Origin: an uncultured Clostridium sp.
GTDB lineage: Bacteria; Bacillota; Clostridia; TANB77; CAG-508
Assembly: GCA_900555835.1 (NCBI GenBank)
Contig: USMK01000003.1
Location: 24,465-88,464, forward strand
DNA: 64,000 nucleotides
Direction of reading: 5' to 3'
Shown: piece by piece, positions 37,573 through 47,324 of the stretch
How positions within the stretch are numbered: position 1 is the stretch's first letter
How the letters are laid out: each line of letters starts with the position of its first letter
Made by a program: the position numbers and the translations under genes
Notes under the pieces: generated by a model
Seen by the model: only the letters and a program-made list of their open reading frames with translations
Databases searched by the model: none
Told to the model about the DNA's origin: nothing

Positions 37573-38343
37573 TTATACTAACTTTTTAGCTAATTCTACT
37601 TCATCTTTTGTAAGCTCAAAATTCTCGCCTTTATTTAATATTAAATTATGTATATTTTCTATTTTTCTAGCTTCTTTTATGGTATTTTCAAGTGGCATTA
37701 TTTTCTCTAATTCTTTTTCTAATTTTTTATATTCTTTTTTCATTGTGTTAATATCTCTTTCGTCATAAGCTAAATTCCAATTAGTAATATTTTTATTGAT
37801 TTTTTCAATTGATTTTATTTGGCTTGTTAGCATTTCTTCATATCCATTACTAATACTATTTAATATTGTATTTTTACCTTGTCTTAGCATTTTAGCTGTT
37901 GTTGCATTTATTAGTTTATTGCTTTTTGCTAAATCAATTGCACCTCCTAATATTTTTGAAGTAGTGTCAATAACTCCTCCATTTTTTATTGCATTTTCCA
38001 CCTGTGTTATATTTTCAAATTTTCCTGTAAATACGCCTGTTACACTTTTTCCAAAATCCATTACAGAATTTGCAATTGTTTTTATTCCATCTTTTATTCC
38101 TTGGCTCATTAGTATATCTTTTACTTCTATTACTTGATTTTCAATTAAATCTGGTAAAGCTAATCTTAACCCAATATTTATTCCTGCATTTACTGCTTTT
38201 CCAATATTAGTTTCAAAAAACTTTTGTTGTTCTTCTACAATATTATTATTTATTTCATTATTTAAATTATTATTAAGATTTTTTTCATTAGTGTTATTTA
38301 AATTAATTTCATTCTCCATATTTATTATCATTTCCTTCTTCAT
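37573..38343 (-). CDS. Hypothetical protein, 256 aa, in T4SS ATPase operon
   Basis: I do not recognise a family. An asparagine-rich low-complexity N-terminus (NLNNTNEKNLNNNLNNEIN) is followed by a glycine/alanine-rich amphipathic region (AVNAGINIGLRLALPDLIE, GIKDGIKTIANSVMDFGKS, KILGGAIDLAKS) and a lysine/glutamate-rich helical C-terminus. The alternating Gly/Ala helices suggest membrane association or an oligomer. It starts at 38343 or, better placed behind a GGA site, at a nearby internal ATG (38319). Last gene of the minus-strand block with the VirB4-like ATPase. Confidence 0.65.
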   Translation of the reverse strand: MKKEMIINMENEINLNNTNEKNLNNNLNNEINNNIVEEQQKFFETNIGKAVNAGINIGLRLALPDLIENQVIEVKDILMSQGIKDGIKTIANSVMDFGKSVTGVFTGKFENITQVENAIKNGGVIDTTSKILGGAIDLAKSNKLINATTAKMLRQGKNTILNSISNGYEEMLTSQIKSIEKINKNITNWNLAYDERDINTMKKEYKKLEKELEKIMPLENTIKEARKIENIHNLILNKGENFELTKDEVELAKKLV

Positions 38344-38392
38344 ATTTTTTAATTTTATTTTTTAAAAAATAAAAAATTCTTTTAACTTTAAT

Positions 38393-39677
38393 TTATAATT
38401 CTTTAATTATTTCTAAATATTCTTTTTTAATTTTTTTAATTTCATTTTTACAATTATAATTTTTATTTATCAATAAATTATAATTTAAATCGAAATTTAT
38501 TTTTCCAATTATTTTATATTCTTCAAATAATCTTTTTAATATTTTTTCTTTTATAGAATTTATATTATATTTGTTGAAAATTATATTAATAAATTGTTTT
38601 TTTATTTTCCATTCTTTATTATACATTTCTAGAATTTTTTGTGATTTTTTTATTTCAGTTAAATTAGGTTCAATTAACAATATATTTAAATAACTTTTTT
38701 TCATAATTTTTTTATTTTGATTTTCAAAACATTCTAATGACATATCAATAAAAATATAATCATATTCTTTTATTAAATTATTTAAATATTCTTTTATATT
38801 TTCAATTTCATTATTTTTTAATATTTGTGAAATTGAAATTAAATCTATATTTTTATTATATTTAATTATATATTTTTTTAAATTATGTTTATTTTTATTT
38901 AACAATTTAATTCCAAGAATTGTATGTAAACAATTATTCAAAATATCTAAATCAATAATCAATATTTTTTTATTTTTAAAACTTATTGCCAAATTAATGG
39001 TAAAAACACTTTTTCCAACTCCGAGGTAATCCATTTATTGTTATTATTTTATTTTTATTATTTTCTATTTTAATTGTTTTATTTGAAATTAAATTTTTAT
39101 TATCTGTTAGTTTATATTTAATTTTATTTTTAAATTTAAATATGTTTAATATATTTATTATTCTTATTATAATTAAATAATTAAATTTAATTACCTCGTT
39201 CAATTTAATTTTTAATTTATTTTTTATATTTAATAATTCTTTTTTTCTATTTTTCATTTCATTAGTTTTTATATTTTCATTTATTATATTTTTAATTTTT
39301 TCTAATTCCGAAATATTTTCAGATTTAATTTTTATTTTTTCGATTATTTTATTTTCACTAATTTCATTATTATAATAAATATCAAAAATTCCTTCACTTC
39401 TTAAAAAGTATTCTAAATCTTCTTTTTTCTTTTCTAAAAAAATAATAATTTTAATATTTTTATTATATTTTTTTATTTCATAAATAAATTCTTTTATTTT
39501 TAATTCGCCTGGTAAAATTTCACTTAATATTAATATTTCAATATTTGTATTTTCTTTTAATATTTCTAATACACCTTCTTGATATTGTATATCATTATAA
39601 TTAATATTAAATTCTTTTATTTCTTTTAATTTATTATTTAATTTTGGATTTGCTAATGCAGTAATTATTTCTTTCAT
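38393..39677 (-). CDS. TadZ/CpaE-like P-loop ATPase, with one +1 shift at CGG
   Basis: Predicted MinD/ParA-superfamily ATPase with an N-terminal receiver-like domain, as in TadZ/CpaE proteins that position secretion machines at the membrane. ATG 39677 leads through a receiver-like half (IEILILSEILPGELKIKEF, IKIIIFLEKKKEDLEYF) and a linker to INGLP. The codon CGG at 39023 follows CCT. A +1 move gives GVGKSVFTINLAIS, completing the Walker A motif GLPGVGKS; the zero frame stops 8 codons later. The ATPase continues with ILIIDLDILNN and YIFIDMSLE and ends at 38393. Length is 427 aa. It lies downstream of the VirB4-like gene and probably belongs to the same apparatus. Confidence 0.85.
39020..39023 (-). 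other. CGGA +1 recoding site 9 (TadZ-like ATPase, Walker A)
   Basis: CGG follows CCT. Skipping the C gives GGA GTT GGA AAA AGT, so that the P-loop reads GLPGVGKS. The two halves are otherwise separate ORFs joined exactly here. Confidence 0.9.
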
Positions 39678-39782
39678 TTTATTTCCTCTTTTTATATTTT
39701 TTAATTTTGTTTTCTTAATTATTTTTTTAGTATAATTAAAATATAAATATAACTATAAATATTTTTTATTATTTCTAATTAT

Positions 39783-41567
39783 TTATTTAATAATTTCTTT
39801 TTCAAAATCAGCACTCTCTATTTTTGTTAAAATATGACTTGCTTCAACAAACATTAAACACTCTCCTCTTTTTAATGATTTAATTTCAATTTTTTCTTTT
39901 TCTGTTAAATTAGAATATTTTTCTAATATTAATATATTTTCTTCTTCTAATGAAAATATATTTTTTATACTAGAATTATTTAATATACTTTTTCCATACA
40001 TTCCATTTTCTAAACTAAATAAATCTTCAACATCTTGTGTTATAGCAACTGCACTTCCTCCATATTTTCTAATTGTTTTAAATATTTTATAAATAAAACT
40101 AGCCACATCTTTATTTGAAGTAATTCCGATTAATCTCCATATTTCATCTAAATATATTGCTTTTTTTATATTTCTATCTTTTTTTATTTTATCCCAAAAT
40201 AATTCTGTAAAAATATACATTCCATATTTTAAATTTTCTTCTCCTAATTCATATACATCTCCAATAATTAATTTATTATTTAATTTAATATTTGTATAAT
40301 TATTTAAAAATTTTAAAGAACCTTTTACAAATGGAATTAGTCTTTGTTGCATTTTTTTAGTTTTTTTATCTTGTCCTAAAATATTATATAAATCTTCCAA
40401 AATTGGCATATCTTTTTCTTCTTTAAAAATTGGTTTGATATTTATTTTATTACTTTCATTTTTATACAAACTTTTATCTTCAAATGTTATTCCCTTATTT
40501 TTATAACAATCAATTATTTTTTCTTCTAATATTGCCAAATCTTCATCATTAGCATTTTTAAAAACTAATTTAAAAAATCCAATTAATTTATTTATTTTAT
40601 TTGCTAAATAACCTTCTCCTTCTTCCAAACTTTCTTCTCTTATATCAAAAATATTTATATATGTTTTTGAAGTTGGTCCAAGCTTGATAATACTACCATT
40701 TAAATTTTCTGCTAAATTACTATATTCTCTATCTGGATCTATAACATATTGTTCTAATCCTAATATTCTATATCTTAATATCAATAATTTTATATAAAAT
40801 GATTTTCCTGCTCCGCTTGTTCCAAATACACACATATTAGCATTTTTATATTTTTCTTTTTTAAATCTATCAATAAATACCAGTGAATTATCATAAATAT
40901 TAGTTCCTACAAATATTCCATTATCATCAAAAATTGAAGAAGAAATAAATGGATATGTACTTGTTAAACTAGATGTTAAAATATTTCTTTTAGCTGTCAT
41001 TTTTACCTCATCATTATTTATCATAAATGGCATACAACTATTAAATAATTCTTCTTGTCTAAAATTTGCTTTTTTAGTTTGCATCCCATTACTTTGACAA
41101 ATACCTTCTATTTTATTTATTAAATAATTTAATTCTTTTAAATTATCAGAATGAATATTTATATAAATATATAAATAATATAATTCTTCATTATTTATTT
41201 GAATTTCTTTTCTTATGTATTTTGCATCATCATAAGTAAAACTTGCAATATCAATATCTTGTCTATTTTGATTTATTGTTTTTAAATCAACTCCCACATT
41301 TCCAATATGATATGTTAAATCTCTAATAGTTTTATAATTATCTTGTTTTTCATAAAAAATTGAAATATTTATATTACAATTTATTTCCATTAATTTTCTT
41401 AAAATTAAATCCGAATATTTTCTATAATAATTAGAAATAATAATTCCACAATAATATTCTCCATCAATTTCTATATATTTTGGATTTGTGATATTTATAT
41501 ATGAAGGAGAAATTAAATCTTTTAAACAATAACATCCTTCATAAAAATTTTCTTTTTTATTTTTCAT
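39783..41567 (-). CDS. VirB4/TraC-like T4SS ATPase
   Basis: Motor ATPase of a type IV secretion system, 594 aa. The N-terminal part (residues 1-230) corresponds to the VirB4 N-domain (YCGIIISNYYRKYSDLILRK, YITSS-type LTSSLTSTYPFISSSI). Walker A is FGTSGAGKSFYIKLL (about 245-259), IDPDREYSNLAENLNG follows as in VirB4, Walker B is AIYLDEIWRLIG (about 466-477) and the sensor is VAITQDVEDLF. It overlaps the preceding gene by 11 bp. Together with the coupling protein, VirB2-, VirB6- and VirB3-like genes at 27-30.5 kb it completes a minimal T4SS core. Confidence 0.9.
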   Translation of the reverse strand: MKNKKENFYEGCYCLKDLISPSYINITNPKYIEIDGEYYCGIIISNYYRKYSDLILRKLMEINCNINISIFYEKQDNYKTIRDLTYHIGNVGVDLKTINQNRQDIDIASFTYDDAKYIRKEIQINNEELYYLYIYINIHSDNLKELNYLINKIEGICQSNGMQTKKANFRQEELFNSCMPFMINNDEVKMTAKRNILTSSLTSTYPFISSSIFDDNGIFVGTNIYDNSLVFIDRFKKEKYKNANMCVFGTSGAGKSFYIKLLILRYRILGLEQYVIDPDREYSNLAENLNGSIIKLGPTSKTYINIFDIREESLEEGEGYLANKINKLIGFFKLVFKNANDEDLAILEEKIIDCYKNKGITFEDKSLYKNESNKINIKPIFKEEKDMPILEDLYNILGQDKKTKKMQQRLIPFVKGSLKFLNNYTNIKLNNKLIIGDVYELGEENLKYGMYIFTELFWDKIKKDRNIKKAIYLDEIWRLIGITSNKDVASFIYKIFKTIRKYGGSAVAITQDVEDLFSLENGMYGKSILNNSSIKNIFSLEEENILILEKYSNLTEKEKIEIKSLKRGECLMFVEASHILTKIESADFEKEIIK

Positions 41568-42132
41568 ACATCCTCCTGTTATTATAAAATTTATACAAAA
41601 TTTCTAATGTTTCATTTTTGTTTTCCACTTCTTCTACACAATTTTCACACCTATATAAACATTCTTTTATTTTAAAATATTTTTCATTTAAATTATTTAT
41701 TATTATTTTTTCATTTTCCAAATTATATTTTTCTTTTTTATTTTTTATGGGATTTTTAATTAGAATATAAAAATTTTTGGACGAAACTTTTTTGTTATCA
41801 TTTAATTCTTGAATATAATGAATATATTTTTTAGATAAATTTTTAATTATCTCATTTTCACTTTCTTTATTTTTTATATTTAAAATATTTTTAGATAAAT
41901 CTTTTTTCGTACTTTGAATTAAAATTTGAATATCAAAATCGCAAGTTTTTAAAAATAATTTATAGGAATTTAAAATAGCCTCTTTTTCTAAATTGGATTT
42001 TAAATTATAATTTATTGGAGTAATTTTCAAAATTTTAACATAAGAAAAATCTTTTAGCCAAATTACCCCATTATCCAAAATCTTCAAAAACGGCAACCAA
42101 TTCTGCGTAGAATTTAAAAATTTTTTTTTCAT
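41557..42132 (-). CDS. T4SS-associated protein upstream of the VirB4-like gene
   Basis: About 191 aa. I start it at ATG 42132, since the in-frame GTG six bases earlier lies within the GGAGTG ribosome site. It begins TQNWLPFLKILDNGVIWLKD and contains PINYNLKSNLEKEAILNSYK, FDIQILIQSTKKDL and KNFYILIKNP. This resembles the N-terminal region of VirB4/TraC-type proteins (the segment around 'F-x-V-Q-x-x-V' and 'F-Y-I-x-I'), so it may be a separated N-terminal module of the ATPase. It overlaps the ATPase start. First gene of the minus-strand T4SS block. Confidence 0.7.
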   Translation of the reverse strand: MKKKFLNSTQNWLPFLKILDNGVIWLKDFSYVKILKITPINYNLKSNLEKEAILNSYKLFLKTCDFDIQILIQSTKKDLSKNILNIKNKESENEIIKNLSKKYIHYIQELNDNKKVSSKNFYILIKNPIKNKKEKYNLENEKIIINNLNEKYFKIKECLYRCENCVEEVENKNETLEILYKFYNNRRMYEK

Positions 42133-42245
42133 AGTCACTCCTTATTAAATTTTAACTTTGATTTTTATTGGCTGAAATCGCCTTAATTTTCTAATTTTGT
42201 TATTACTAGGTTGAACTTGATAACTAGACTTAATTTCTAATTTAA

Positions 42246-42301
42246 TTCTTATGCATAAGAACAATTTATACTATGATACTACATATTTACATAATTGTAA
42301 A
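42246..42301 (-). promoter_or_regulatory. Promoter and palindromic operator of the VirB4-like operon
   Basis: On the minus strand, TTTACA (42301-42296), 17-base spacer and TATCAT (42278-42273) form a plausible promoter. A perfect 16-bp palindrome TTCTTATGCATAAGAA occupies 42246-42261, at about +5 to +20, the position of a repressor site. No regulator gene is adjacent. Confidence 0.6.
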
Positions 42302-42375
42302 CACTTTTTCACAAATTTATTTTTAAAAGTTTCCGACAAATTTCGACATTCTATTTTTATTGATATAATACTATA

Positions 42376-42935
42376 ATAATATTCCATACATTTTCTTCAA
42401 TAAAAATGTATATAAAAAATATAATTTCACATACTATAATCGTAAGGTTTTTATTAGTCAAACGAAGAGTGATATTAGATTTAAGTTTGCTTAGGTTTAA
42501 TATCATTCGAGCAAAGATTTATAATAGTTCAAAACTTTTTCGGATTATTATAAGTTGGCGTTATGGTTATATTATTTGTATGTAAGCTATAATATATTGT
42601 GGTTAAATTATAGGTAATATAGCCTAGTTAAGATTACATTTATATCTAAAAATATTATTTGTCAAGAGAATTATTTTAATAAATAATATTACTTAGTGAT
42701 TATTATTAGTCCCTTTGGGATGAATATAGTTACTTTTGGTGTACTTGTAGTCGAGCAAATGATTAATATATGTGGTTGATTGATTATTTATATAGCAATA
42801 TATATTAGTTAAAAAAATTATATATATTAGTTTTAGCTACGATTAATATCAGCTTTATTGATAATAGCTAGTAGGAATTTCCTACTAGCTATTAAAATAA
42901 AAAAAATCCCCTAGTTATGCTAAGGGATTTTTTAT
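42376..42935 (+). ncRNA. Candidate structured noncoding RNA, about 500-560 nt
   Basis: No reading frame is present. Several long hairpins use G-U wobbles that pair only as plus-strand RNA. One is AGTGATATTAGATTTAA with TTAGGTTTAATATCATT (about 42468-42508); another is TTATAATAGTTC with GGATTATTATAA (about 42520-42555). There is also a small TCCC/GGGA hairpin near 42715 and a perfect 13-bp stem at 42863-42893. Promoter candidates are TTCGAC-16-TATAAT (42342-42369) and TTCAAT-18-TATAAT (42396-42425). The bidirectional terminator at 42901-42933 would end it. The class is not recognised, and the 5' end is uncertain. Confidence 0.55.
42901..42933. terminator. Bidirectional terminator (gyrB and RNA candidate)
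   Basis: AAAAAATCCC pairs with GGGATTTTTT across a 13-base loop. U-tracts occur in both directions, three bases beyond the gyrB stop codon. Confidence 0.88.
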
Positions 42936-44849
42936 TTAAATATCAAGATTTTTTACATATTTTGCGTTATTTTCAATAAACTCTCTTCTTGGACCAATCT
43001 CGTCACCCATTAAAACTGTAAAAATCTCATCAGCCTTAATTGCATCATCCATTTTTACTTGAACCAAAATTCTAGTTTCTGGATTCATAGTTGTTTCCCA
43101 TAATTGTTCAGGATTCATTTCACCTAAACCTTTGTATCTTTGAATATTCATTCCATCTCTTCCAAGTTCATTTAATTTTTCAGCAAGCTCGTCATCACTA
43201 TAACAATAAGTATCTGGAATTCCTCTTCTAGATAATTTGTATAATGGTGGTTGTGCCAAAAATACATTTCCGTTTTCAATTAAAGGTCTCATATAACGGA
43301 AGAAGAATGTTAATAACAATGTTCTAATATGTGCGCCATCAACATCAGCATCAGCCATTATTATAACTTTTCCATATCTAATTTTACTTATATCAAAATC
43401 ATTTCCAATTCCAGCACCAACAGCTAAAATTACAGGTTGAAGTTTATCATTATTATAAATTTTATCAGCTCTTGACTTTTCAACATTAAGCATTTTTCCC
43501 CATAAAGGAAGAATAGCTTGATATCTTCTATCTCTACCTTGTTTTGCACTTCCACCAGCTGAATCTCCCTCAACTATATAAACTTCACATTTTGAAGAAT
43601 CTTTTTCACTACAATCTGCTAATTTTCCTGGAAGTGTTGAACTTTCTAATGCATTTTTTCTTCTTACAAGCTCTCTTGCTTTTCTAGCAGCCTCTCTTGC
43701 TCTTGATGCACTAATACATTTTTCCAAAATAGATTTTGCAATTGTAGGATTTTCCTCTAAAAATGTTGATAAAGCTTCATTCATTGTTGATTGAACAATT
43801 CCTGTTATTTCACTATTTCCAAGTTTAGTTTTAGTTTGACCTTCAAATTGAGGCTCTTTAACTTTTACGGAAATAACAGCAGTAATACCTTCTCTAATAT
43901 CTTCACCTTGTAAGTTAGAATCTTTTTCTTTTAATATATTATGACTTTTTGCATAATCATTAAATACCTTTGTAAGAGAACGTTTAAATCCTTCTAAATG
44001 AGTTCCACCTTCAATTGTATTTATATTATTTACAAAAGAATAAATATTTTCTGTATAAGAAGTTGTATATTGAATTGCAATTTCAAGTGGAAAATCTCCA
44101 CCTTTTTCTATGTAAATAGGTTTCTCATTTATTTTTTCTTTATTTTTATTTAAAAATTCAACAAAAGAAATTAATCCACCTTCAAAATGGAATGTTGCAG
44201 ACTTTGGAGTTTCTTCTCTTAAATCTTCAATTGATATTTTTAATCCCTTTGTTAAAAATGCCATTTCTCTAAAACGATTCTCCAAAACTTCAAATTGATA
44301 TTCTAATGTTTCAAATATTGTATCATCTGCTAAAAATCTAACTTTTGTTCCAGTTTTATCTGAATCACCTATTCTTTTTAGTGGACTTACAGTTCTACCC
44401 TTTTCAAACTTCATTTGAAAAATTCCACCATCTCTTTGAATAGTAACTTCTGTCCAACTAGATAATGCATTAACAACAGAAGCACCAACACCATGAAGAC
44501 CACCAGATACCTTGTATCCACTATCTCCTCCGAATTTTCCACCAGCGTGAAGTACAGTATAAACTGTTTCAGCAGCAGAAATACCAGTTTTAGCATGTTT
44601 TCCAACAGGAATTCCTCTACCATCATCTTCTACACATATAACATTTCCAGGTTCAATTGTTACTCTTATATGTGTACAATATCCTGCTAATGCTTCATCA
44701 ACACTATTATCAACAATCTCATAAACTAAATGATGTAAACCTCTTATAGAAACGCTTCCTATGTACATTCCAGGTCTTTTTCTAACAGCTTCTAGCCCCT
44801 CTAATACCTGAATTTGGTCAGCCCCATACTCATGTTCAAACTTGTCCAT
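42936..44849 (-). CDS. gyrB: DNA gyrase subunit B
   Basis: ATPase subunit of gyrase, 637 aa. N-terminal GHKL ATPase: GLEAVRKRPGMYIGS, the catalytic EIVDNSVDEALAG, DDGRGIPVG, and the lid GGKFGGDSGYKVSGGLHGVG (split GGKFGGDSGYK, SGGLHGVG). The Toprim domain has EGDSAGGSAKQGRDR and DADVDGAHIRTLLLTF, and the C-terminus RYKGLGEMNPEQLWET. Length and order are standard. It follows remB on the same strand with a short gap. Confidence 0.98.
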   Translation of the reverse strand: MDKFEHEYGADQIQVLEGLEAVRKRPGMYIGSVSIRGLHHLVYEIVDNSVDEALAGYCTHIRVTIEPGNVICVEDDGRGIPVGKHAKTGISAAETVYTVLHAGGKFGGDSGYKVSGGLHGVGASVVNALSSWTEVTIQRDGGIFQMKFEKGRTVSPLKRIGDSDKTGTKVRFLADDTIFETLEYQFEVLENRFREMAFLTKGLKISIEDLREETPKSATFHFEGGLISFVEFLNKNKEKINEKPIYIEKGGDFPLEIAIQYTTSYTENIYSFVNNINTIEGGTHLEGFKRSLTKVFNDYAKSHNILKEKDSNLQGEDIREGITAVISVKVKEPQFEGQTKTKLGNSEITGIVQSTMNEALSTFLEENPTIAKSILEKCISASRAREAARKARELVRRKNALESSTLPGKLADCSEKDSSKCEVYIVEGDSAGGSAKQGRDRRYQAILPLWGKMLNVEKSRADKIYNNDKLQPVILAVGAGIGNDFDISKIRYGKVIIMADADVDGAHIRTLLLTFFFRYMRPLIENGNVFLAQPPLYKLSRRGIPDTYCYSDDELAEKLNELGRDGMNIQRYKGLGEMNPEQLWETTMNPETRILVQVKMDDAIKADEIFTVLMGDEIGPRREFIENNAKYVKNLDI

Positions 44850-44866
44850 AATTTCCTCCTATTTTT

Positions 44867-45106
44867 TTAGTTAATTCTATTTCCAATAGTTGATGATAAA
44901 ATATTTGAAATATAAGCAATATTTTTATTGTTTTTACTAACCAAAATTAAAGACTTTGGTTTTCCACCAGAAATATCTATAACTTTTTCTGATAAATTTT
45001 CTAAAATATAATCATAACTATTTGACTTTTTTAAAGTATTTATATTAAAAATTCCAATTATATCATTATTATTTAAAATATAATCTTTTCCAATATGCAA
45101 ATACAT
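44867..45106 (-). CDS. remB: DUF370 extracellular matrix regulator RemB (YaaB)
   Basis: Small DNA-binding regulator of the DUF370 family, 79 aa. In B. subtilis the homologue YaaB/RemB lies between recF and gyrB exactly as here. It shows MYLHIGKDYILNNNDIIGIFNI and the downstream GGKPKSLILVS that matches the family's 'PKSI/LV' strand. It starts at ATG 45106, 30 bp after recF. A role in biofilm or matrix gene control is known for Bacillus; here it is inferred only. Confidence 0.88.
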   Translation of the reverse strand: MYLHIGKDYILNNNDIIGIFNINTLKKSNSYDYILENLSEKVIDISGGKPKSLILVSKNNKNIAYISNILSSTIGNRIN

Positions 45107-45136
45107 AATATCACAAATCCTTCATAAAATCAAAAT

Positions 45137-46201
45137 TTATTTTACTTTTCCATTAGAAACATTATATAATTTTGAATGAATACTCTCAAAAACACTCTTA
45201 TCTGTGCAAGTTATAATAACTTGATTATTATTAATATTCTCTAATAAATTAATTCTTCTTTCACTATCTAATTCAGACATAAAATCATCTAATAACAAAA
45301 TTGGATATTCCCCCACCTCGTCAAAAATAATTTGAAGTTCAGAAATTTTAAGTGAAAGAATTGCAGTTCTATGTTGACCTTGTGAGCCATAAGAACTAAT
45401 TAAATTATTATTTATAAATACAAAAAAATCATCCCTATGAATTCCAAAACTTGTGCTTCCCTTTTGAATATCTGATCTTCTTTGTTTTACTAATTTTGAA
45501 TAATATTCATTTTTATCTTTGCACTCAAAATTATATTTAATTTCTATAACCTCATTATTATTAGTAATTTTAGAATGAATTTCTTGAATTTTATTAGAAA
45601 TTTTTTCTATAAACTCTTTTCTATATGAATAAATTTTCATTCCATATTCAGCAAGTTTCATATCCCAAATATCCAACATTTCCTCTGGTTTATTTTCAAA
45701 CTTAATTTGTTTTAGATATGAATTTCTCTGATTCATAGTTTTAATATATTCATTTAGTACAAACATATATAAAGGTCGTAATTGACTAATCATTATATTC
45801 AAAAACTTTCTTCTCTCTTGTGGACTTCCTTTTAAAATATTTATATCGTCAGGAGTAAAAAGAACAACATATACTTTTCCTAAAATCTCACTTAGCTTTT
45901 TTGCAGGAATACCATTTATTTTAACTTTCTTTTTATCTCCAATATCAATACTAATATTTCCTTCCCTATCGGAATTTATATAATCAATACACACATTTGC
46001 ACTATCTTTCCCCAATTTTATAAGTTCGCTATCTTTATTGGTTCTAAAAGATTTTCCAATAGCACTTAAAAATATAGCCTCTATAATATTTGTTTTTCCT
46101 TGTGCATTATTTCCATAAAAAATATTAACACCATTATTTAATTCTAAATCTAAATTATCATAATTTCTAAAATTAGTTAATTTAATATTTTTTATAATCA
46201 T
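45137..46201 (-). CDS. recF: DNA replication and repair protein RecF
   Basis: SMC-like ATPase that helps load RecA at gaps. The 354-aa protein has LTNFRNYDNLDLELN, Walker A YGNNAQGKTNIIEAI (about residues 30-44), the ABC signature region SSYGSQGQHRTAILSLK and Walker B ILLLDDFMSELD (about 293-304). Start ATG 46201, only 4 bp after dnaN. The small S4-domain gene (yaaA/rlbA) that many Firmicutes carry between dnaN and recF is absent here. Confidence 0.96.
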   Translation of the reverse strand: MIIKNIKLTNFRNYDNLDLELNNGVNIFYGNNAQGKTNIIEAIFLSAIGKSFRTNKDSELIKLGKDSANVCIDYINSDREGNISIDIGDKKKVKINGIPAKKLSEILGKVYVVLFTPDDINILKGSPQERRKFLNIMISQLRPLYMFVLNEYIKTMNQRNSYLKQIKFENKPEEMLDIWDMKLAEYGMKIYSYRKEFIEKISNKIQEIHSKITNNNEVIEIKYNFECKDKNEYYSKLVKQRRSDIQKGSTSFGIHRDDFFVFINNNLISSYGSQGQHRTAILSLKISELQIIFDEVGEYPILLLDDFMSELDSERRINLLENINNNQVIITCTDKSVFESIHSKLYNVSNGKVK

Positions 46202-46205
46202 ACAA

Positions 46206-47324
46206 CTAATCCTTTAATCTAATTGGAAGAATCATATAAATATAATCCCCGTTTTCTTCCACAGATTGTATAATAGCTGGGGAAATGCTTGTTCCAAAAT
46301 CCAAAAATACTTCTGGATCTTCAATAGATTTTAAAGCATCTAAAAAATATTTTGGGTTAAAGCCTATTTCCAAATTTTTTCCTTCTGTTGATAAATAAAT
46401 TTCCTCTTTTGCATCACCAGTTTGATTAGTACAAGAAATAGTTAATTTACCAATATCAACAGTTAATTTAACTGGATACTTCTTCTCTTTCTCAATACTA
46501 GAAGAAGAAATTAAGCTAATTCTTTCAAAACAATTTTGAAGACTCTCTCTATTTACTCTTACTCTTGTTTCCCAAGTAGTAGGAATTGCATTTCTATAAT
46601 TTAAAAATTCACCATCTAATAATCTAGTAACGATTTTACAATTACTCATTTCAAATAAAGCTTGATTTTTAGAAATACCAATTTTTATAGGATCAAAAGA
46701 ATCGTTTAATATTTTATTAACTTCATTTAACGTTTTTCCTGGAATAACAGCACTAAATTCATTAGATTTAACATTTAAGTACATACTTTTCCAAGCTAAT
46801 CTAAAACCATCAACTGCAACCACATTTAGCTTATTGTTATTCACTTCAAATAAACAACCTGTGAATATCGGTCTATTTTCTTCTGCACTTACTGCAAAAA
46901 TTGTTTTTCTAATCATATTTTTTAATGAATTTTGTTCAATTTCAATAGAATTATCTATATTTATTTTAGGTAACTCTGGAAATTCTTCTGGATTCATAGT
47001 AGCTAATTTATATAAAGAACCTTCACATTCTATAACAAGAAGATTTTTTTCATTTAATGTAATACTAATATCTGTATTAGGTAATCTTCTTATAATTTCA
47101 CTAAACATAATAGCATTAACAACAGTAGCTCCTTGTTCAATAACATTACATTCAGTTATATATTCAATACCTATTTCTAAATCATAAGTTGTTAATTTTA
47201 AACTATTATCATTTGTTTGAATAAGAATACCCTCTAATATAGGCATTGTTGTTTTAGAAGATACACCTTTTACTACGGAATTAATACCTTTAAGCAATTT
47301 TTCTTTTTCACAAACAATTTTCAT
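46206..47324 (-). CDS. dnaN: DNA polymerase III beta subunit (sliding clamp)
   Basis: Ring-shaped processivity clamp, 372 aa in three similar domains. It begins MKIVCEKEKLLKGINSVV (shown in part) with TMPILEGILIQ, then RPIFTGCLFEV and VVAVDGFRLAW in domain 2, and ends with the family pattern YIYMILPIRL. Its 5' gap to dnaA holds DnaA-box-like sequences. The start at ATG 47324 has an AAAGGAG site. Confidence 0.97.
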   Translation of the reverse strand: MKIVCEKEKLLKGINSVVKGVSSKTTMPILEGILIQTNDNSLKLTTYDLEIGIEYITECNVIEQGATVVNAIMFSEIIRRLPNTDISITLNEKNLLVIECEGSLYKLATMNPEEFPELPKINIDNSIEIEQNSLKNMIRKTIFAVSAEENRPIFTGCLFEVNNNKLNVVAVDGFRLAWKSMYLNVKSNEFSAVIPGKTLNEVNKILNDSFDPIKIGISKNQALFEMSNCKIVTRLLDGEFLNYRNAIPTTWETRVRVNRESLQNCFERISLISSSSIEKEKKYPVKLTVDIGKLTISCTNQTGDAKEEIYLSTEGKNLEIGFNPKYFLDALKSIEDPEVFLDFGTSISPAIIQSVEENGDYIYMILPIRLKD

